A DNA stretch of 41,475 nucleotides from Actinomycetospora cinnamomea (GTDB lineage: Bacteria > Actinomycetota > Actinomycetes > Mycobacteriales > Pseudonocardiaceae). The stretch spans positions 1 to 41,475 of the forward strand of contig NZ_QEKW01000029.1 of NCBI RefSeq assembly GCF_003096675.1, written 5' to 3'. Under the pieces are notes generated by a model that was given only the letters and a program-made list of their open reading frames with translations, did no database searches and was not told the DNA's origin. The stretch's first letter is position 1. Every line of letters begins with the position of its first letter. The translations under genes and the position numbers were made by a program. Of the stretch, positions 37,831 to 41,475 are shown in pieces.

Positions 37831-38814
37831 GGAGCTCCGCTCACGAAGGGCGGCGAGGGCCTCGACGGTCGCGGTGGTGCGGGCGGGGTCGCCGGTGGTC
37901 TGGACCATGAGCGCGAGGTGCTCGAGCCCCGTGGCCGCGGCGGTGGCGGCGACGCGCTCGGCGACGTCGTCGACCGTGCCCACGGGGTGCAGCCGGCAGA
38001 GCAGGTCGGTGTAGGCGACGGGATCGCGCAGGGTGCGTTCCGCTCCGTCCGCACGCACGTGCCCCGCCAGCCCCGGCCCGAGCCAGCCGGGCAGGGCGTC
38101 GCGCACGGACCGCTGCGCCGCGGCGTGGGTGTCGGCGACGTGCGCGATGCCGACGCCGACGTGCGCCCCCGCCCGCCCGGCGCGCTCGTCCCAGCGCCGC
38201 ACCATCGCAGCGCGCTCGGTGTCGTCGGCGTGCATCCCGAGCAGCAGCGGTAGGCCGCGGTCGGCGGCGAGGTCCACGGTCGCTCCGCTCGTCGCCGCGA
38301 CGCGCACGGCCGGCCCGCCGGGCGTCGCCGGCCGCGGCACCACCGCCACCTCGGGGAAGGGCAGCACCGGACCGGGTCCGGCGACCGTCTCGTCGCGCCA
38401 CGCCCCGAGCAGGGCGTCGAGCTCCTCGGCGAACCCGCGCTCGAAGCGGTCGGCGCCCCCGCCCTGCACCACCAGCTCCCTCCACGGTCCCCCGCGGCCC
38501 ACCCCGAGAGTGAAGCGACCGGGCGCGAGCTGGTCGAGCAGCGCGGCCTGCTCGGCCAGGGCCACCGGGTGGGTCACGGGCAGGACGCTCACCGCGGTCC
38601 CGACGCCGACGCGGTCCGTGCCCGCGAGGAGGTGCCCGGCGAGCGTGACCGCCGAGGGGCAGACGCCGTAGGAGACGAAGTGGTGCTCGGCGAGCCACAC
38701 ATCGTCGAGGCCGAGGCGATCGGCCAGCCGCGCCAGCCGCACCGTCTCGGCGAGCGCCTCGCCGTGGGTACGGCCCGGCCACTGCGGCGAGACGAGGAAG
38801 AGCCCGAGGCGCAC
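37822..38814 (-). CDS. LLM class (F420/FMN-dependent) oxidoreductase
   Basis: This 330-residue luciferase-like monooxygenase-fold enzyme would use reduced FMN or F420. The family start VRLGLFLVSPQWP, then DDVWLAEHHFVSYGVCPS, VGVGTAVSVLPVTHPVALAEQAALLDQLAPGRFTLGVGRGG and a C-terminal VGTVDDVAERV match the group. GTG 38814 is chosen where homologues start; ATG 38880 and GTG 38823 are in-frame alternatives. It is transcribed away from the CooC-like ATPase gene, with a 20-bp palindrome in between. The substrate is unknown. Confidence 0.9.
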   Translation of the reverse strand: MRLGLFLVSPQWPGRTHGEALAETVRLARLADRLGLDDVWLAEHHFVSYGVCPSAVTLAGHLLAGTDRVGVGTAVSVLPVTHPVALAEQAALLDQLAPGRFTLGVGRGGPWRELVVQGGGADRFERGFAEELDALLGAWRDETVAGPGPVLPFPEVAVVPRPATPGGPAVRVAATSGATVDLAADRGLPLLLGMHADDTERAAMVRRWDERAGRAGAHVGVGIAHVADTHAAAQRSVRDALPGWLGPGLAGHVRADGAERTLRDPVAYTDLLCRLHPVGTVDDVAERVAATAAATGLEHLALMVQTTGDPARTTATVEALAALRERSSRL

Positions 38815-38846
38815 GCACGCCACCCTGCCCGACGGTGACCGCCTGA

Positions 38847-38866
38847 TCATGCACGCCCGTGCATGA
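38847..38866. promoter_or_regulatory. Perfect 9-bp inverted repeat between divergent genes, candidate operator
   Basis: The arms TCATGCACG and CGTGCATGA are separated by CC. The site lies in the gap between the LLM oxidoreductase (minus) and the ATPase gene (plus). A TTAGAGTAAT stretch just downstream (38868-38877) could be the -10 box of the ATPase gene, placing the palindrome where a dimeric repressor would act. No regulator gene is adjacent. Confidence 0.5.
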
Positions 38867-38913
38867 CTTAGAGTAATCACCTGTTCCGCGCAGCGTCACG
38901 AGAGGGGCTCCGA

Positions 38914-39861
38914 GTGAAGGTCGCGTTCGTCGGCAAGGGCGGCAGCGGGAAGACCACCTGCGCGTCGCTGTTCGCGCTGCGCGCGGCCGCGACGGGTGCC
39001 CCGGTGCTCGCGCTCGACGCCGACATCAACCAGCACCTGGCCGTCGCCCTGGGCGCGAGCGAGGCAGACGCGGCGGCGCTGCCGACGCTGCCGGCGCACC
39101 TGGGGCTGATCAAGGAGTGGTTGCGCGGGGACAACCCGCGCTTCACCCCGGAGCAGATGATCAAGACGACGCCGCCCGGGCACGGGTCCCGGCTGCTGCG
39201 CGTCGTCGAGGACAACCCGGTGTGGGACGCGACGCTCCGCGAGGTCGTGCCCGGCGTCCGCCTCGGGCTGGCCGGGGCGTTCGACGACGCCGACCTCGGG
39301 GTCGCGTGCTTCCACGCGAAGACCGGCGCGGTCGAGCTGCTGCTCAACCACCTGGTCGACGGTCGGGGCGAGTACGTCGTGGTCGACATGACCGCGGGCG
39401 CCGACGCGTTCGCCTCGGGGCTGTTCACCCGCTTCGACCTCACGTTCCTGGTCTGCGAGCCCACCCAGCGCTCGGTCGGCGTGTACCGCCAGTACGCCGG
39501 CTACGCCCGCGACTTCGGCGTGCGGCTGGCAGTGGTCGGCAACAAGGTGTCCGACGCCGACGACGCGGCCTACCTGCGCGACGAGGTCGGCGACGACCTC
39601 GTGGGCGTGCTCGGACGCTCGGCCCACGTCCGCGCCGGCGACCGGGGCGCCTCGCGTGACGTCGCCGGGCTCGAGGAGGCCAACGTCGCCGCGCTCGACG
39701 ATCTGCGCGCGGCGGTCGACGCCGTCGAGAAGGACTGGGTGCGCTACCAGGCCGACGCCGTCGCGATGCACCGCCGCAACGCCGACGCCTGGGCGGGCCC
39801 TGCGCTCGCCGCGCAGATCGACCCGGACTTCGTCCCGGGCCGCGAGACCGTCACCCTCTGA
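38914..39861 (+). CDS. CooC-like P-loop ATP-binding protein
   Basis: This 315-residue MinD/ParA-class ATPase is of the CooC type. It begins with the deviant Walker A VKVAFVGKGGSGKTTCASLF, followed by LALDADINQHLAVALG. Switch-II-like VVVDMTAGADAFA and FLVCEPTQRSVGVYRQY match CooC/MinD, and LAVVGNKVSDADD carries the base-recognition Asn-Lys. CooC inserts metal into carbon monoxide dehydrogenase, but no such enzyme is in this window, so the partner is unknown. GTG 38914 has GAGAGGGG 6 nt upstream. Confidence 0.87.
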   Translation: MKVAFVGKGGSGKTTCASLFALRAAATGAPVLALDADINQHLAVALGASEADAAALPTLPAHLGLIKEWLRGDNPRFTPEQMIKTTPPGHGSRLLRVVEDNPVWDATLREVVPGVRLGLAGAFDDADLGVACFHAKTGAVELLLNHLVDGRGEYVVVDMTAGADAFASGLFTRFDLTFLVCEPTQRSVGVYRQYAGYARDFGVRLAVVGNKVSDADDAAYLRDEVGDDLVGVLGRSAHVRAGDRGASRDVAGLEEANVAALDDLRAAVDAVEKDWVRYQADAVAMHRRNADAWAGPALAAQIDPDFVPGRETVTL

Positions 39862-39944
39862 GCACCTCCCGTCGGGCGATTGCCCCGGTCCCCGGCCGTG
39901 ATCTTGGCTCGGGGTGCCGGATAACTGAGCCGACGGAGGTCACC

Positions 39945-40337
39945 GTGTCCCTGGACGTCTCGCCCGACCTGCTCGACAGCGCCGCCCGCGGGGAGGTCAC
40001 CGACGCCGAGTTCGTCGACTGCGTGCGAACCTCGCTGCCCTACGCCTGGACCGTCATCTCCTCGGTGGTCGCGGACCTCGAGCTCTCCGACGGCGAGCTC
40101 GCCGACCACGAGGTCCCGCCGCCCAGCGAGGCCGAGCGGGGCCAGCTGCTGCGCGCGCTCGCCTCGGACGCCATCCGCGGCGGGCTCGAGCGCCACTTCG
40201 GCGTGCGTCTCGCGTTCCAGAACTGCCACCGCGTCGCCGCCTTCCGGCCGGAGGCGGTCGGCGGCGTGACGTACCGGGAGTTCACCTCGCCCCGCGGGCA
40301 GCTGCTCAACCAGAGCCCCGAGCTACGCGACTGCTAG
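39945..40337 (+). CDS. SCO5389 family protein
   Basis: This 130-residue actinobacterial protein of unknown function matches the SCO5389 family through [70 protein letters not shown] and the invariant C-terminus [12 protein letters not shown]. Two conserved Cys lie in FVDCVR and FQNCHR. GGAGG 5 nt before GTG 39945 fixes the start. Its TAG shares CTAG with the pdxT stop. Confidence 0.95.
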   Translation: MSLDVSPDLLDSAARGEVTDAEFVDCVRTSLPYAWTVISSVVADLELSDGELADHEVPPPSEAERGQLLRALASDAIRGGLERHFGVRLAFQNCHRVAAFRPEAVGGVTYREFTSPRGQLLNQSPELRDC

Positions 40338-40960
40338 CTCGTCAGGCCCAGCACGGTGTCGCGGACCCGGCGGAGGAAGAGGTCGTGCAGGCGGGCGTCG
40401 CCGGTCTGCTCCGGGTGGAACGCCGTCGCCATCACCGCACCCTGGCGCACGGCGACGACCTTGCCCGACGCCGGGCCGGGCACCGATCCGGGCACGCGGG
40501 CGAGCACCTCGACGCCGCGGCCCACCGACTCCACCCACGGCGCGCGGATGAACACCGCGCGCACCGGGCCGCCCGCGATCCCGGTCACGGCGAGGTCGGC
40601 CTCGAACGACTGCACCTGCCGTCCGAAGGCGTTGCGGCGCACGGTGATGTCGAGGGCGCCGAGCTGGTGCTGGTCGGGGCGCCCGTCCACGGCCTCGCGG
40701 GCGAGCAGGATCATGCCCGCGCACGAGCCGAACGCCGGCATCCCGGCGCGCAGGCGCTCGCGCAGCGGCTCGAGCAGGTCGAACGCCTCGAGCAGCTTCG
40801 ACAGCGTCGTCGACTCCCCGCCCGGCAGCACGAGCCCGGCGACCTCGTCCAGCTCGGCGGGCCGGCGCACCGGCCGCGCGTCGGCGCCGCAGGCGCGCAG
40901 GGCGTCGAGGTGCTCGGGGACGTTGCCCTGCAGGGCCAGGACGCCGACGGGGGGACTCAC
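40334..40960 (-). CDS. pdxT: Pyridoxal 5'-phosphate synthase glutaminase subunit PdxT
   Basis: PdxT hydrolyses glutamine to supply ammonia to PdxS for vitamin B6 synthesis. The 208-residue class I glutaminase shows [29 protein letters not shown], the nucleophile Cys80 in [26 protein letters not shown] and the His-Glu pair in [17 protein letters not shown] lies 6 nt before the GTG start, suggesting a leaderless mRNA. PdxS, often next to it, is not seen; a DUF222 remnant lies upstream instead. Confidence 0.97.
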   Translation of the reverse strand: MSPPVGVLALQGNVPEHLDALRACGADARPVRRPAELDEVAGLVLPGGESTTLSKLLEAFDLLEPLRERLRAGMPAFGSCAGMILLAREAVDGRPDQHQLGALDITVRRNAFGRQVQSFEADLAVTGIAGGPVRAVFIRAPWVESVGRGVEVLARVPGSVPGPASGKVVAVRQGAVMATAFHPEQTGDARLHDLFLRRVRDTVLGLTS

Positions 40961-41172
40961 ACCACCAGTGTAGGAACGTCGGCCCGTCGCCGATCCCGAT
41001 GGACGTCGACTGGACGTCGACGACGCCCGCAGGACGTGGAGGTCAGGCGCCGGCGGGCTCCGGTGCCGGCGTCGGCCTGCTCGTCCCGGGTCTGGGCGCG
41101 ATGGTCGACGGGGACGTGCTGGGCGAGCCCGTCGCGGTGTGGGGCGGTGAGCGCCCAGCTCCGGACCGGACT

Positions 41173-41475
41173 TCACGCAGCAGATCCGCCGACGCGGGGT
41201 CGCGCGCCGTGCTCGCGCCAGTCGAGGTCGTCCTGCCGGTCGACGTGCTGGTCGGTGGGTTCGCGGTCGGCGGTGTCGCACAGCTCGGCGAGCTGGGCGT
41301 CGGCCACCCGCGCCACCAGCCGACGCACCGTCTCCCGCAACTGCGCCGGCGTACGCTCCCGCCCCGGCCGCGACCACAATGCCGCATCCACCTCCCGCGC
41401 CGAGCCCGGCGAGCACTGCTCGGTCTGCTCGATCACCACCCGCACATGCGACAACGACACCCGCCCCGCCTCCAA
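41173..41475 (-). pseudogene. DUF222 (13E12-type) protein remnant, running off the window edge
   Basis: The minus-strand frame encodes [50 protein letters not shown] and then a short divergent tail ending at TGA 41173. The first part is typical of the DUF222 domain of actinobacterial 13E12-repeat/HNH proteins. After LVARV the usual continuation and the C-terminal HNH domain are missing, so the gene looks truncated by rearrangement. Its 5' end lies outside the window. Positions 40961-41172, between it and pdxT, hold no gene I can recognise apart from the pdxT promoter candidate. Confidence 0.7.

Overview
The window is very GC-rich DNA, with almost every third codon position G or C and many GTG starts. 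It reads as a chromosomal segment of an actinobacterium. The order rel-apt-secF-secD-yajC-ruvB-ruvA-ruvC with yebC and pdxT further on, an SCO5389-family gene, an F420-type LLM oxidoreductase and a DUF222 (13E12-type) remnant fit Pseudonocardiaceae. The genus (Pseudonocardia-like) is an inference, not something the sequence proves. I see no rRNA, tRNA, CRISPR array, phage gene or intact transposase.

Layout. Positions 1-3.4 kb hold a small membrane protein plus ferric-reductase-like protein pair, a secreted intradiol-dioxygenase-like protein, an aldo/keto reductase and a LuxR HTH fragment. Positions 3.4-8.6 kb are one giant signalling gene. It fuses a hybrid histidine kinase, a receiver, PAS/GAF sensors, an RsbU-type phosphatase, an RsbW-type kinase and an RsbV-type STAS domain. 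Divergent from it is treZ (trehalose synthesis). Positions 10.5-12.1 kb hold pcm, an STM3941-family membrane protein and a CoA-binding protein. Positions 12.2-15.2 kb hold a FAD/Fe-S oxidoreductase gene cut by an in-frame TAG and bracketed by two copies of a long perfect palindrome. Then come a MalY-type aminotransferase, pyk and an AI-2E family permease.

Positions 19.2-29.5 kb are the conserved core on the minus strand. It comprises ruvC, an alpha/beta hydrolase, ruvA, ruvB, yajC, secD, secF, apt and rel, many of them joined by 4-nt ATGA/GTGA overlaps. It covers Holliday-junction processing, Sec protein export, purine salvage and the stringent response. Positions 29.5-34.5 kb hold a DUF1348 protein, an AlkB-like dioxygenase, acylphosphatase, an AlkZ-like (QxQ) protein, an EEP-family phosphohydrolase, a GNAT acetyltransferase and yebC. 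Positions 34.5-40.3 kb are accessory: a thioesterase, a sugar-dehydrogenase-like lipoprotein, two SRPBCC proteins, an HxlR regulator, an LLM oxidoreductase, a CooC-like ATPase and the SCO5389-family protein. The window ends with pdxT and a broken DUF222 gene.

The most unusual items are two families of dispersed palindromic elements, each with one copy between divergent genes and one between convergent genes. Family B (12145-12188 and 15201-15250) is a perfect 44-50 bp palindrome. Family A (10490-10531 and 30726-30767) is a 42-nt hairpin whose two copies differ by a compensating base-pair change. The single-chain partner-switching kinase and the amber-split oxidoreductase are the other points to follow up. 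Four genes (pyk, the AI-2E permease, ruvC, pdxT) also have -10-like hexamers 6-8 nt before the start codon, which predicts leaderless mRNAs.
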